From RZZS01 sp964498755 (GTDB lineage: Bacteria > Pseudomonadota > Alphaproteobacteria > Micavibrionales > Micavibrionaceae): DNA of 64,000 bases. The stretch is from positions 19,678 through 83,677 of the forward strand of contig CAZCIB010000003.1 in the NCBI GenBank assembly GCA_964498755.1, in the 5' to 3' direction. The notes below the pieces were generated by a model. The model was not told the DNA's origin. It made no database searches and saw nothing but the letters and a program-made list of their open reading frames with translations. The position numbers and the translations under genes are program-made. Below, piece by piece: positions 1 to 7,981 of this stretch; within the stretch, counting starts at the first letter, position 1; the number at the start of each line of letters is the position of its first letter.

Positions 1-424
1 CGCGGTCAACGCGCACGTGCTTTTTCTCGTGATTGAGAACGGCGCGGTGGCGGCATGTCCCCGGGATAAACTCCTTGACCACGTAGACAACCGGGTTGAG
101 CTCGATCGTCACCTCGATCTTGTCGTAGTAGATACAGCCGAGTCCCAGCGCGTCCCATTTCCTGATGCCAAGGCCGGTTTTCCACGACACCAGCAAGCGC
201 CCCTCATGCAAGCCGAACGTCGTCGTCGCGTGGTTGCCGTAGGGCGAAATCGTATCGGCCTGGATCTGGTTCAGCTCCTCCAGCGTTTTTGAAAAATCGT
301 AGGCCGTCGGCGCGGTTTTCGGATAAACCTCGATTTGCGGCGCGCGCGGCAATTTGCACTCGACAAGCCCGCTGCCCGCCAGCATCAGATAACCGCTTAC
401 CGCTATGACGTCGAGTCCAAACAT
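1..424 (-). CDS. Partial hypothetical protein with HExxH-like motif (5' part)
   Basis: The reading frame opens with ATG at 424 and runs off the left edge of the window, giving about 141 residues with no stop. An in-frame TAA lies just upstream of the ATG, so the start is firm, although the ribosome site is weak. The N-terminus is hydrophobic and has a Cys at residue 23, so it could be a poor lipobox or signal peptide. Near the edge the motif NHEKKHV resembles a zinc-metalloprotease HExxH, so a cell-envelope metallopeptidase-like protein is possible. I do not recognise the family with certainty. It is transcribed away from yggT. Confidence 0.6.
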   Translation of the reverse strand, partial: MFGLDVIAVSGYLMLAGSGLVECKLPRAPQIEVYPKTAPTAYDFSKTLEELNQIQADTISPYGNHATTTFGLHEGRLLVSWKTGLGIRKWDALGLGCIYYDKIEVTIELNPVVYVVKEFIPGTCRHRAVLNHEKKHVRVDR

Positions 425-542
425 ATTGCCTGCCCACTTTTACAACCTTAAACGCAAAACATTAACAAAAACGCGCGCAGGCTTTATTTTACCATACGGA
501 GATGGTATGTAGCTTTTTTGGCATAAAGGCAAAGGTACGAAA

Positions 543-833
543 ATGGGTTTGATCGGTTCTATCCTGATCCTTGCGATCGATATTTACATGTGGATCATCA
601 TTATCGAGGTGGTGATCAGCTGGCTGGTTCTGTTCGGCGTTTTCAATCTCTCGCATCCGAAAGCCAAGCAGATCGTCGCCCTGATCGGCAAGGCCACCGA
701 GCCGATCATGAAACCGATCCGCAAAGTCATTCCGCCGATCTCGGGGCTCGATCTCTCGCCGTTGATCGCGATTTTCGCGCTGATGATCCTGAAACACGCT
801 GTCGCCTACGTGTTCTTCTCGATGGCGTACTGA
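543..833 (+). CDS. YggT family integral membrane protein
   Basis: A 96-residue protein with two hydrophobic segments (about residues 3-28 and 75-94). A short loop carries the family-type pattern TEPIMKPIRKVIPP, ending in LDLSPLIAIFAL. These are hallmarks of the YggT/CcmB-like small membrane family, whose cellular role is poorly known (osmotic tolerance and protein-complex assembly have been proposed). Length is normal. An AAAGG-type ribosome site precedes the ATG. In alphaproteobacteria yggT is commonly followed by folD. Here the old folD start still follows 18 nt downstream but is interrupted by a toxin-antitoxin cassette. Confidence 0.9.
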   Translation: MGLIGSILILAIDIYMWIIIIEVVISWLVLFGVFNLSHPKAKQIVALIGKATEPIMKPIRKVIPPISGLDLSPLIAIFALMILKHAVAYVFFSMAY

Positions 834-851
834 TTTTTACCGGAGTTTTAA

Positions 852-897
852 GTGAGCGCGCATATCATCGATGGAAAAGCAATTGCGGCGGAATTGC
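852..897 (+). pseudogene. folD: Relict of the original folD 5' end
   Basis: These 46 bases reproduce the first codons of folD (1694-1739), with a GTG start in place of ATG. Apart from the start codon, the differences I can see between the copies fall at third codon positions (GAT/GAC, GGA/GGG, AAA/AAG, ATT/ATC). The similarity stops abruptly after the shared GAATTGC, where the toxin-antitoxin promoter region begins. The relict sits 18 nt behind yggT, where folD would be expected. It is read as the stump of the ancestral folD left when a TA cassette with its own folD start was inserted. Confidence 0.75.
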
Positions 898-934
898 CTT
901 TCATGTACATAAGTTATACAATAGTTATGTACAT
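894..934 (+). promoter_or_regulatory. Promoter and palindromic operator of the toxin-antitoxin pair
   Basis: A perfect 10-bp inverted repeat, ATGTACATAA (903-912) and TTATGTACAT (925-934), separated by 12 bp, lies just ahead of the antitoxin gene. A possible sigma-70 promoter overlaps it: TTGCCT at 894-899 and TACAAT at 917-922 with a 17-bp spacer. The -35 falls inside the folD relict. Type II antitoxins usually bind such palindromes to autoregulate, so this is probably the operator. The assignment is inferred from position and symmetry. Confidence 0.55.
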
Positions 935-952
935 GAGTTATGAGGCGCCTAA

Positions 953-1183
953 ATGGAAACGATCAACGCGTCCGATTTTCAACGCAACATCTTCTCCGTT
1001 CTGAAAGCGGTGAAAGAAGGCGGGCAGGTCAGCATCCTGCATCGCGATCTCGGCCGCTTCACAATCACGCCGGAAGTGAATAACAGCAAGGCCATGCCCG
1101 GCGCGCTGGCCGGCCGCATCCATGTGCGGCGTGGAGCCTTCGAGGGCTGGTCCGAAGAGGTGGAAGAGGATTTCGGCGTGTGA
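953..1183 (+). CDS. Phd/YefM-like antitoxin
   Basis: A 76-residue protein beginning METINASDFQRN, which matches the N-terminal DNA-binding part of Phd/YefM-type antitoxins (start M..I.A.dF..n...l...v..G). The acidic, aromatic tail (residues 63-76) would be the toxin-binding segment. Its stop overlaps the toxin start (GTGA at 1180-1183), so the two are translationally coupled. The pair sits between yggT and folD, behind an inverted-repeat operator. Function as antitoxin is inferred from family and gene pairing. Confidence 0.7.
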   Translation: METINASDFQRNIFSVLKAVKEGGQVSILHRDLGRFTITPEVNNSKAMPGALAGRIHVRRGAFEGWSEEVEEDFGV

Positions 1184-1584
1184 GGCTTTTGCTGGATACC
1201 AATATCCTGATCGGGTTTTTATCCGCGCCGGAGGCTCTGGACCCACGCGCGATGGAGGCGGTATTCGCGGCGGAAGCCGCCTGTTTTTCAATTGTCAGCC
1301 TGTGGGAGATCGCCCAGCTTCAAGTCAAAGACCGGATTGAGATGGATACGGAGATCAGCGAGATACGCGACATCGCCGTCAAAAAAGCGGGGCTCGCGCG
1401 CATCGATCTCACGGAAGAAACAATCGGCGTTTACCGGCGCCTGCCCCTGTTTAACGATCACAAGGACCCGTTCGATCGTATGCTGGCCGCCACGGCCATC
1501 GCGCAGCAATGCGCGTTCCTGACCTCCGACAAAGCGTTTTTGCGTTACGACCTCGAGGTCCTGTGCGTCAAACCGGTGTTTTGA
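1180..1584 (+). CDS. PIN-domain toxin (VapC-like ribonuclease)
   Basis: A 134-residue PIN-domain protein. The first acidic residue is in RLLLDTNIL (residues 2-10), with S-WEIA at about 40-45, then KDPFDRMLAATA (about 95-107) and a late SDKAF motif. These give the acidic residues of the metal-binding RNase site. Length is standard for VapC-type toxins, here of the subfamily that pairs with Phd-like antitoxins. GTG is the start and overlaps the antitoxin stop. VapC toxins typically cut tRNA or rRNA; the target here is unknown. Confidence 0.8.
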   Translation: MRLLLDTNILIGFLSAPEALDPRAMEAVFAAEAACFSIVSLWEIAQLQVKDRIEMDTEISEIRDIAVKKAGLARIDLTEETIGVYRRLPLFNDHKDPFDRMLAATAIAQQCAFLTSDKAFLRYDLEVLCVKPVF

Positions 1585-1693
1585 GGGGGACGGTTCGTCC
1601 GTTCCAAAGAGAGTTGCCGCTGCGTTTATCTGTGGTTTTCATACGCAGGTTCGTGTTAGAAAGCAGACCTTGTAACGAGCTGAGGGAATTGAA

Positions 1694-2545
1694 ATGAGCG
1701 CGCATATCATCGACGGGAAGGCAATCGCGGCGGAATTGCGGGAGGACATTGCGCGGGACGTCGCGGCCATGACGGACAAGCCGGGTCTGGCCGTGATTCT
1801 CGTTGGCGACGATCCGGCCAGCCATGTCTATGTCGGCAACAAGGTCAAGGCCTGCCAGCAGGCGGGCATTCAAAGCTTCGAAAAAATCCTGCCCGCGGAT
1901 GCGGCCTTTGAGGACGTTGCGGGCGTGATCCGCGCGTTCAATCAGGACGCGGCCGTGCACGGCATTTTATTACAGCTCCCCCTGCCCGGCCATCTTGATG
2001 AAAACGCGCTGATTAACCTCATCGACCCGGACAAGGACGTGGACGGGTTGACGGTGTTAAACGCCGGGCGGCTGTTTTCCGGTCTGGACGGGCTTGTCCC
2101 GTGTACGCCGCAGGGCGCGCTCGCCCTGATTAAAAGCGTAAAGAACGATCTGACCGGACTGAACGCGCTCGTTATCGGACGCTCGCTTTTGTTTGGGAAA
2201 CCGATGGCGCAGCTGTTGTTGAACGAGAACTGCACCGTCACAACGGCGCATTCGAAAACGAAAGACCTCGCGAGCCTTTGCCGGAGCGCCGATATCCTCG
2301 TCGCCGCCACGGGCCGGGCGCAAATGGTCAAAGGCGAGTGGGTCAAGCCCGGCGCCGCCGTCATAGACGTCGGCATCACCCGCGTCCCGCATCCGGAAAT
2401 CGAGGGCAAAACGAAACTCGTCGGCGACATCGATTTTGACGGGGCCGTGAACGTCGCGGGCGCGATCACCCCCGTCCCCGGCGGCGTCGGCCCGATGACC
2501 ATTGCTTTTTTATTGAAAAACACGGTGAAGGCGGCTAAAAGATAA
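1694..2545 (+). CDS. folD: Bifunctional methylene-THF dehydrogenase / methenyl-THF cyclohydrolase
   Basis: FolD interconverts 5,10-methylene-THF, methenyl-THF and 10-formyl-THF in one-carbon metabolism, using NADP. The 283-residue length is standard. Visible motifs are YVGNKVKAC with the catalytic Lys (about residues 45-53), QLPLPGH, VDGLTVLNAGRLF, PCTPQGAL, the nucleotide-binding GRSLLFGKP, and a C-terminal PVPGGVGPMT. The start codon lies 109 nt past the PIN-toxin stop, and its first 46 bases are duplicated upstream at 852-897. It therefore appears to have been reconstituted or imported with the TA cassette. Confidence 0.97.
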   Translation: MSAHIIDGKAIAAELREDIARDVAAMTDKPGLAVILVGDDPASHVYVGNKVKACQQAGIQSFEKILPADAAFEDVAGVIRAFNQDAAVHGILLQLPLPGHLDENALINLIDPDKDVDGLTVLNAGRLFSGLDGLVPCTPQGALALIKSVKNDLTGLNALVIGRSLLFGKPMAQLLLNENCTVTTAHSKTKDLASLCRSADILVAATGRAQMVKGEWVKPGAAVIDVGITRVPHPEIEGKTKLVGDIDFDGAVNVAGAITPVPGGVGPMTIAFLLKNTVKAAKR

Positions 2546-2572
2546 TTTTTAGACATAAAACAGGAAAATTAA

Positions 2573-3637
2573 ATGACCGAAAAAATCAAAATAGCAGTCG
2601 CCGGAGCCGCGCATATTCACTGGCCGGATTTCGAGCGCGTTTTGCTGGAGCGTTGCGATGACGTCGAGGTCACGGCTGTCTATGACCGTGACCCGGTGCG
2701 CGCGCAGCGCATCGCGGAAACTTTTGGAGCGCATGCCTGTAGAGAATTCCCTGATTTTGTTAGTAAGATCGAAGACACGCCGAACGTCATAATCGCCCCG
2801 CGTTCAAAGGATCATGGCGGCCTTGTGCCTGCGCTCGCTGTCCTTGGAAAAAATGTCTTCATTGAAAAGCCGATCTCGTTGGACGCCGAACATGCCCGTC
2901 ATTGCGCCAGCCTGCTCTCCAGACCCCGGCATGACGGAACGGAGCGCCTTGTGCATGTCAATCTCTTCCACCGCGACCACAAGCCTTTTCAAAGGCTAAA
3001 GGAGATCGTTGAAGGGGGAGAACTTGGCGAAATCATCAGCGCGGAACATACGTGCAGCCACGATGGTCTGGAGCTTGGCTGGTTCGATGGTGAGTATGCG
3101 TGGATGAAGAAAAAGCCGGCTCTGGGTGGTTTCGGAGATTTAGGACTGCACAGCGTTGATCTACTGACCTGGATGTTCGGCAAACCTCTGAGCCTCGACG
3201 CCAGCACAGGAACCGTTGAAGGTATTAATACAAGCGTACAGGACCATTTCGGCACGGGAAAAATGACTTTTAAAAACGGCGTGGAAGGTTCTTTTTATGC
3301 AGGCTGGAAAGCGCCAGACGATCACCTGGTCAGCCTCAGGGTGGAAGGAACGCGAGGGGATGCCATCGCCACGGAGAGACAGCTAATTACGACGATTGAT
3401 GGCTTTCTACATACTCAAGATTATTACAATACAGAACTCGATTCGGGGAGCGGCCTTAGACGCTTTCTGGACGCCTTGAAGGACCCCACGGTCGAACTCG
3501 TCAGTGCGCAGCAGGCCGCAGATTCACTGGATATTATGCTCAGGCTTTACAGAGAAGCGGAAAAGCATAAGCAGCCAAGCCGACGGCCCGTTGCGGGCGG
3601 TCCGGGTGGTCGGGACTTAAGTGGTCCCGCGCTATAA
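2573..3637 (+). CDS. Gfo/Idh/MocA family oxidoreductase
   Basis: A 354-residue NAD(P)-dependent oxidoreductase-like protein. The N-terminal Rossmann fold starts KIAVAGAAHIH (residues 4-14). The family signature EKPISLD (about 98-104) contains the catalytic-site Lys-Pro. A C-terminal alpha/beta domain includes GGFGDLGLHSVDLL (about 184-197). Members oxidise or reduce sugars and related polyols; the substrate cannot be told here. Its codon use looks less GC-biased than folD, suggesting separate acquisition. The last 20 or so residues are Pro/Gly/Arg-rich and may be repeat-derived. It converges on nhaA with a 9-nt gap. Confidence 0.85.
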   Translation: MTEKIKIAVAGAAHIHWPDFERVLLERCDDVEVTAVYDRDPVRAQRIAETFGAHACREFPDFVSKIEDTPNVIIAPRSKDHGGLVPALAVLGKNVFIEKPISLDAEHARHCASLLSRPRHDGTERLVHVNLFHRDHKPFQRLKEIVEGGELGEIISAEHTCSHDGLELGWFDGEYAWMKKKPALGGFGDLGLHSVDLLTWMFGKPLSLDASTGTVEGINTSVQDHFGTGKMTFKNGVEGSFYAGWKAPDDHLVSLRVEGTRGDAIATERQLITTIDGFLHTQDYYNTELDSGSGLRRFLDALKDPTVELVSAQQAADSLDIMLRLYREAEKHKQPSRRPVAGGPGGRDLSGPAL

Positions 3638-3646
3638 ACAAACCGC

Positions 3647-5032
3647 TCATTGCGCCGGATGACAAGCCTTATACTTCCGGCAAGCCGGACCGTATCTCAG
3701 CAGCAGGTAAGCCAGCACAGCCGAACAGACCGATCCCATCAGGACGCCCATCCGTACGGACGCCTGCATCTCCACGCCTTCAAACGCCAGACCGCCGATA
3801 AAGAGCGACATGGTAAAGCCGATCCCGCAGAGGAGCGACACCGCGTAGAGCTGCGTCCAGTTCGCGTCCTTTGGCTTGGGCGATAAGCCCGAAACAATCG
3901 TCAGCCACATGATGCCGAAAATGCCGATCTGCTTGCCGACAAACAGGCCTAAGGCAATGCCAAGCGTCACCGGATCGAGCAAATCCGCAAGCGTCATCCC
4001 GTAAAACGGCACGCCGGCGTTTGCAAAAGCGAAGACGGGCAGCACTCCGAACGCGACCCACGGGTGCAACGAATGCTCCAGATAACCGCAGGGCGAATGC
4101 TCCGGGTTTTTCTTGCTGCGCACGGGAATGAACAGCGCCGTGATCACGCCCGCGAGCGTAGCGTGAATGCCGGATTCCAGAACCGCGACCCACATTATAA
4201 TCCCGGTCAGGATATAGGGCGCGACGTTCGAGACGTTCTTCCGGTTCAGCACAAACAACAGCGCAAGCGCGGCGGCGGCGAATTCCAGCGGTATGAACTC
4301 GATATCCGCAGTGTAGAACAGCGCGATAATCACAATCGCGCCGATATCGTCAATAATCGCAATCGCGGTCAGAAGGATTTTCAAACTTACCGGCGCGCGG
4401 CTGCCGACCAGCGCCAGAACGCCAAGCGCAAAGGCGATGTCCGTCGCCGCCGGAATTGCCCAGCCGTCAAGATTTTCCGGCATGTCCTTGTTGATATACC
4501 AGTAAATCGCCGCCGGAACCGCCATGCCGCCAATGGCCGCGAGAGCCGGAAGCAGAGCCTTGTCACGCGTCGAGAGACCGCCCTCGACCAGTTCGCGCTT
4601 GATCTCAAGGCCGACAAGAAAGAAGAACACGGCCATCAGGCCGTCATTGATCCAGAGCAGGAGCGATTTTTGAATCTCCAGATCAAAATCCGTTTCCACT
4701 CCGGAAAAGCCGATGCTGAAATTAATGCCGTTCAGGATATGATAGTAAAAGCCGTGCAAGGGCGAGTTCGCGACAATCAGGGCCGCCATGGCCGCAATCA
4801 CAAGGATGATGCCGCCGGCCGCCTCCAGCCGGAAGAACTCCCGCGTCCGCGCGATCAGGCCGGCCGATCTTCGCGCCGTCACATCGGCGGCGTCCATGAC
4901 AATTCCGGCCGCTTTTTCCGCAGTCTCCTCAAACGCTTCTTCCGTTTTCGCTGCGGAATCCGCGGTTTTACCCGCCGCCTTTCGGGTCTTGTCCCTGATT
5001 TTCTTTCCGGCCTGTCTGATAAATTCGTCCAT
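3647..5032 (-). CDS. nhaA: Na+/H+ antiporter NhaA
   Basis: An inner-membrane electrogenic Na+/H+ exchanger. Membrane segments occupy most of the protein from about residue 65 on. Family motifs are visible: FFFLVGLEIKRELVEGG, PAATDIAFALGVLAL, and AIIDDIGAI with the paired Asp of the ion site, plus GIGFTMSLFI near the C-terminus. About 60 residues of charged, Lys/Ala/Glu-rich sequence precede the first membrane segment; this extension is not typical of E. coli NhaA. ATG at 5032 is preferred over 5038 because AGGA lies 5 nt before it. Confidence 0.95.
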   Translation of the reverse strand: MDEFIRQAGKKIRDKTRKAAGKTADSAAKTEEAFEETAEKAAGIVMDAADVTARRSAGLIARTREFFRLEAAGGIILVIAAMAALIVANSPLHGFYYHILNGINFSIGFSGVETDFDLEIQKSLLLWINDGLMAVFFFLVGLEIKRELVEGGLSTRDKALLPALAAIGGMAVPAAIYWYINKDMPENLDGWAIPAATDIAFALGVLALVGSRAPVSLKILLTAIAIIDDIGAIVIIALFYTADIEFIPLEFAAAALALLFVLNRKNVSNVAPYILTGIIMWVAVLESGIHATLAGVITALFIPVRSKKNPEHSPCGYLEHSLHPWVAFGVLPVFAFANAGVPFYGMTLADLLDPVTLGIALGLFVGKQIGIFGIMWLTIVSGLSPKPKDANWTQLYAVSLLCGIGFTMSLFIGGLAFEGVEMQASVRMGVLMGSVCSAVLAYLLLRYGPACRKYKACHPAQ

Positions 5033-5117
5033 AGGCATCCTGAAAACAATTTATTCAAAGTTTGGCAAAGAGTTTAACCATAGACTATAGTCCGCACAAC
5101 CCGAATTGGAATAACGC

Positions 5118-6077
5118 ATGCCCTCCTCAAAGAACACTTTCCACGCCATCCTCATTTCCTGCATCGGCTGGACCGGCTTTGCGGTCTCGGACGCCTGCGT
5201 CAAATTTCTTGCGCGCAGCTATTCGGTGGAATTTTTGCTGTTCGTTTACGCCGTCTTTCTATTAGCAACGCTCGGCTTGTATATGGCGTTTACGAAAGGC
5301 GCAAAAAGCTTCAGGACGCCAAAACTGAAATGGCTGGCGATACGCGGCCTGTTTGTCACGTTAACCGCCGTGATGATGGTTTCCGCGCTCGGGCGCGACA
5401 TCCCCCTGCCGGATTTCTACGGCATTGTCTTTACAACGCCTTTTTTCATCCTCGCGTTTTCAAAACTGTTTTTGAAAGAGCATGTCGGCTGGCACAGGAC
5501 CATCGCAGCAATCATCGGCTTTTCCGGGGTTCTGATGATCACAGGCGCCAGCTTCAGCGCATTCCACCCCGGTCATCCCTTTGCGCTCGCCGGCGCCGTC
5601 GTCGTCGCGATTAACGCCATGATCGCGCGCAAGATCGGCGGGCAGGAATTCTGGCCGCTCTACCTGTTTTTCCCCGCCATCACGACATTTGCTTACAGCG
5701 CCTTTCCGGCGTTATCGGACTGGACGATGCCCGCGCCCGGCGATCTGCCTTTGCTGGCTCTGTATGTTCTGGCGGTTTCATCGGCCCAGATCGCGTTCGT
5801 CTACGCCTTTGCGAAAACGCCGCTCGCTGCCGTCATCGCGCCTTTTCAGTACATGCAGATGCTCTGGGGCATACTGTTCAGCATCGTTATCTTCAGCGAA
5901 ATGCCGCCGACGTCGACGTTTCTCGGCGCAGCCGTCATCATCGGCGCCGGGCTCTACGTTATCCGCAGGGAATATATGCTGGCGAAACAAGTTCGAGTTA
6001 CGAGTTACGATCCCCCTCCCAACCCTCCCCCGCAAGCGGGGGAAGGCAATGACGATTCGCTTCGCCAGAAGCGTTAG
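5118..6077 (+). CDS. EamA/DMT-family transporter with repeat-derived C-terminus
   Basis: A 319-residue protein with about ten predicted membrane helices and two EamA (RhaT-like) halves. The first half begins SCIGWTGFAVSDACVKFL; the second ends in GAAVIIGAGLYVIRREY. The drug/metabolite transporter superfamily exports diverse small molecules; the substrate is unknown. The last 28 residues (after about 291) are encoded by an intergenic repeat (tandem CGAGTTA words, then a CCCCCGC/GCGGGGG hairpin). The native stop has apparently been replaced by one inside the repeat. Confidence 0.85.
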   Translation: MPSSKNTFHAILISCIGWTGFAVSDACVKFLARSYSVEFLLFVYAVFLLATLGLYMAFTKGAKSFRTPKLKWLAIRGLFVTLTAVMMVSALGRDIPLPDFYGIVFTTPFFILAFSKLFLKEHVGWHRTIAAIIGFSGVLMITGASFSAFHPGHPFALAGAVVVAINAMIARKIGGQEFWPLYLFFPAITTFAYSAFPALSDWTMPAPGDLPLLALYVLAVSSAQIAFVYAFAKTPLAAVIAPFQYMQMLWGILFSIVIFSEMPPTSTFLGAAVIIGAGLYVIRREYMLAKQVRVTSYDPPPNPPPQAGEGNDDSLRQKR

Positions 6078-6121
6078 TGGAGTGGGAGGGGGCAACTCAC
6101 TACTTACAACTCGCAACTATT
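5992..6121. repeat. Inverted tandem-word array shared by eamA and the holin gene
   Basis: The left arm has CGAGTTACGAGTTACGA (about 5995-6011). The right arm has CAACTCACTACTTACAACTC (about 6100-6119). Between them sits a CCTCCCCCGCAAGCGGGGGA hairpin and a GTGGAGTGGGAGGG segment. The array is the end of the eamA frame on the plus strand and begins directly after the holin stop on the minus strand. It belongs to the CGCAACT/GTTACGA word family also found near 24800, 41860-41935 and 52850-52990. Confidence 0.7.
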
Positions 6122-6640
6122 TCACGCGCGGCCCGCTCCAGCGTATCGCCTCTTTAGATGGGTAAAATAACTTTTTATCCTCGCTGCGCTTGTAAACGTA
6201 AATGACAGCCCGACCGCCCAGATCGCCCCAAGCAGGCCCATCGCGTTCAACACGAGCGGCGCGTTCTCCGTTTCAAAGATGATCACATAGGCCAGCCCGA
6301 ACATCTGCGCCGCCCAGGTCAAAGCCATCAGATATCCGAACGTCGGGCGCATGCGCCGGACATACGGATCATTTGACGCCGCCTCGGCCCGGATTGTTTC
6401 ATTGATTTCAGAGAGGATTGCGGCGTTTTCCTGTGATTCCAGTTCAGCGATTTTTTCCAGATGCCGGTGCGCCGCCTGCATCTGATCCGGATTTATCCCG
6501 CCATTTTCCAATGTTTTATACACATCTTTCAACGCTTTTTCCGCAGACTTTGTCACAGGGTTATCCACAGTCCCGAGCGTTTCCGCGAGAACGCGCACGA
6601 GCACGGGAATGCCGATTTTGGCGAGTATGGTTGAGAGCAT
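6122..6640 (-). CDS. 3TM-type holin (phage / gene-transfer-agent type)
   Basis: Starting at ATG 6640 (AAGGA 7 nt upstream) the protein has about 172 residues. The N-terminal half is soluble and helical. Then comes the characteristic YVRRMRPTFGYLMALTWAAQ stretch, followed by hydrophobic segments (about residues 108-130 and 133-155) and a basic tail. This matches the 3TM holin family (GTA_holin_3TM), which permeabilises the inner membrane so that a lysin reaches the wall. It lies next to the SleB-type hydrolase, forming a lysis pair at the end of the prophage remnant. Confidence 0.8.
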   Translation of the reverse strand: MLSTILAKIGIPVLVRVLAETLGTVDNPVTKSAEKALKDVYKTLENGGINPDQMQAAHRHLEKIAELESQENAAILSEINETIRAEAASNDPYVRRMRPTFGYLMALTWAAQMFGLAYVIIFETENAPLVLNAMGLLGAIWAVGLSFTFTSAARIKSYFTHLKRRYAGAGRA

Positions 6641-6656
6641 GGGATATCCTTTCGGG

Positions 6657-6722
6657 AGCTGATTAGCTTCTTGGCTGATTAGAAGCAACCAATCAGCTAA
6701 TGAGCCAATCAGCCAATCAGCC
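6657..6722. repeat. AATCAGC / GCTGATT inverted tandem array
   Basis: The left arm has AGCTGATTAG...GGCTGATTAG; the right arm has repeated CAATCAGC words. It fills the gap between the holin and cell-wall hydrolase genes and supplies the stop codon of the hydrolase (GGCTGA). The same word family recurs at 60278-60382, where it again supplies a stop codon. Confidence 0.8.
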
Positions 6723-7188
6723 GATAAAATATATGCCGTCCGATCACGGCCACGGGCTTTTCATTTTTCGCCCAGTACGGCGAAATTCCTGCGGCGTGGT
6801 AATGCGTCGCGCCGCTGGTCGGATCGCTCAGGGCGCCGCAAAGCGCGCGCCGGGCTATTCTCAAGGCGGTGGCGAAATACAAATCGTCCTCGCCGACGTC
6901 GATGAGTTTGCGGAAATTCGGATCGGACCGGTTCCAGCAGGAAAACTGGTAAGGCTTCTGGCATATCTGAATGGGCGTATTGCCCCACCACATTCCGCCT
7001 TTGGCTTCACTGATTTTGTGGCGGTTGAGGATAACAGCGGCCACGGCCTGCATGCCCACGCTGCCCTCGCCGCGCGCCTCGCCCCAGATCGTCCGGGCGA
7101 GCGTGTCAATCTCCAGTTCGCGGTAATAGGCGTGCGCCTCGCCGTCAGCGGCGCTTTTCCGTACGGGAACGAGTTTAGGTCTGTGCAT
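6709..7188 (-). CDS. SleB/CwlJ-type cell wall hydrolase (phage lysin)
   Basis: A 159-residue Hydrolase_2 family protein. Visible features are LARTIWGEARGEG (about residues 29-41) with the presumed catalytic Glu, AVAAVILNRH, a W-rich QFSCWN motif, and a GATHYHA motif near the C-terminus. These enzymes cleave peptidoglycan. A strong AAAGGA site 8 nt before ATG supports the start. No signal peptide is evident, so export would depend on the adjacent holin. The last codons (LIG and the stop) lie in the repeat array 6657-6722. Confidence 0.88.
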   Translation of the reverse strand: MHRPKLVPVRKSAADGEAHAYYRELEIDTLARTIWGEARGEGSVGMQAVAAVILNRHKISEAKGGMWWGNTPIQICQKPYQFSCWNRSDPNFRKLIDVGEDDLYFATALRIARRALCGALSDPTSGATHYHAAGISPYWAKNEKPVAVIGRHIFYRLIG

Positions 7189-7220
7189 GGCTGGTTTCCT
7201 TTTTTGCTGTTAGGCCGCAT

Positions 7221-7329
7221 CCCCTCACCCGATCCTCGCGCATCGCTTGGATCACCCTCTCCCCAGGGAGAGGGCAACGCAGCTCCGCTTTTCCCCTGAG
7301 AGAAAAGCGTTAGCGCAGCGGGTGAGAGG
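7221..7329. repeat. CTCTCCC/GGTGAGGG palindromic repeat
   Basis: Inverted ends CCCCTCACCC and GGGTGAGAGG enclose CCCTCTCCCCAGGGAGAGGG and a short core with AAAAGCG motifs. It is one of at least five copies in this window (also 8425-8578, 9118-9278, 10064-10212, 29850-30000). Four flank or interrupt the prophage genes. Confidence 0.8.
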
Positions 7330-7343
7330 CGCGGAATGAAAAA

Positions 7344-7661
7344 TCAATGATCTCTCGAAAGCCCCTCTGCTTTCAGCGCGGTCGCGTCGAGCTTGGATTC
7401 GATCCGCAGCAGATGCGCGACAAGCCGGGCTTCCAGTTCTTTCAGGTCGCCGTTGGACGCGTAGGTCTTGGCGACTTCAAGCTTGTAGGCGGCGATAGCC
7501 TCGCGGATCTGGCTGTTGCGCGTTTCCAGCATTTCCCGCAGGATACGGAAGGACTCGTCGGAGTCTTTCCGCGTCCGCCAGATAAACGCCAGCAACCCGG
7601 CAAGCGCGGGCAGTTCCACCGCCGTAATCCACCAGATCAGATTATCCGGAATAATGGTCAT
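7344..7661 (-). CDS. Hypothetical single-TM phage protein
   Basis: From ATG 7661 (GAGG 6-7 nt upstream) the protein is 105 residues. It has one membrane segment (about residues 8-27, WWITAVELPALAGLLAFIW) followed by a long charged helix, probably a coiled coil. Position upstream of the lysin and holin genes in a phage remnant suggests a lysis-associated or spanin-like accessory, but no family is recognised. A longer frame could begin at 7700, but it lacks an equally good ribosome site. Confidence 0.6.
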   Translation of the reverse strand: MTIIPDNLIWWITAVELPALAGLLAFIWRTRKDSDESFRILREMLETRNSQIREAIAAYKLEVAKTYASNGDLKELEARLVAHLLRIESKLDATALKAEGLSRDH

Positions 7662-7736
7662 TTTACACCTCTGTGTGTGTTCTTTTAGGTTCTGCGTCAC
7701 CCCGGAAGCGCGAAGCGATATCCGGGGCTTATGCCG

Positions 7737-7972
7737 TTTATTGTGATTTGCGTAAATAATGAGCCATTTTTTGCGCCCTGATATTTGCCTGAAACAGTGA
7801 TTCTGGATAAGAAAAGCACAAAATTGTCATGCCCGCGAATGCGGGCATCCGGCAACAGAAAAGTGTACAGGCAACGCCTTCACACTTTTCCAGACCCCCG
7901 CCGTTTAAGCGCACTGAAGTGCGCCGCGGGGGTGACGGACTGTGTGTTTCATTCTTATCAAGGACGACTATA
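7737..7972. mobile_element. MITE-like element beside the capsid stump
   Basis: The left end TTTATTGTGATTTGCG... continues into the GCCATTTTTTGCGCCCTGAT block shared with other copies of the family. The right end is ACTATA (7967-7972), the complement of TATAGT. Internal hairpins include CCCGCGAATGCGGG and CCCCCGCGG...CCGCGGGGG-like arms. No coding capacity is seen. It abuts a half-copy of the CTCTGCG repeat that truncates the capsid gene. Confidence 0.5.
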
Positions 7973-7981
7973 ATTTTTAAA

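Noticed and set aside
4064..5077. A 337-residue open frame opposite nhaA
   Set aside because: It is antisense to a clear NhaA with all conserved motifs, is Arg/Gln/Asp-rich, and has no family features.
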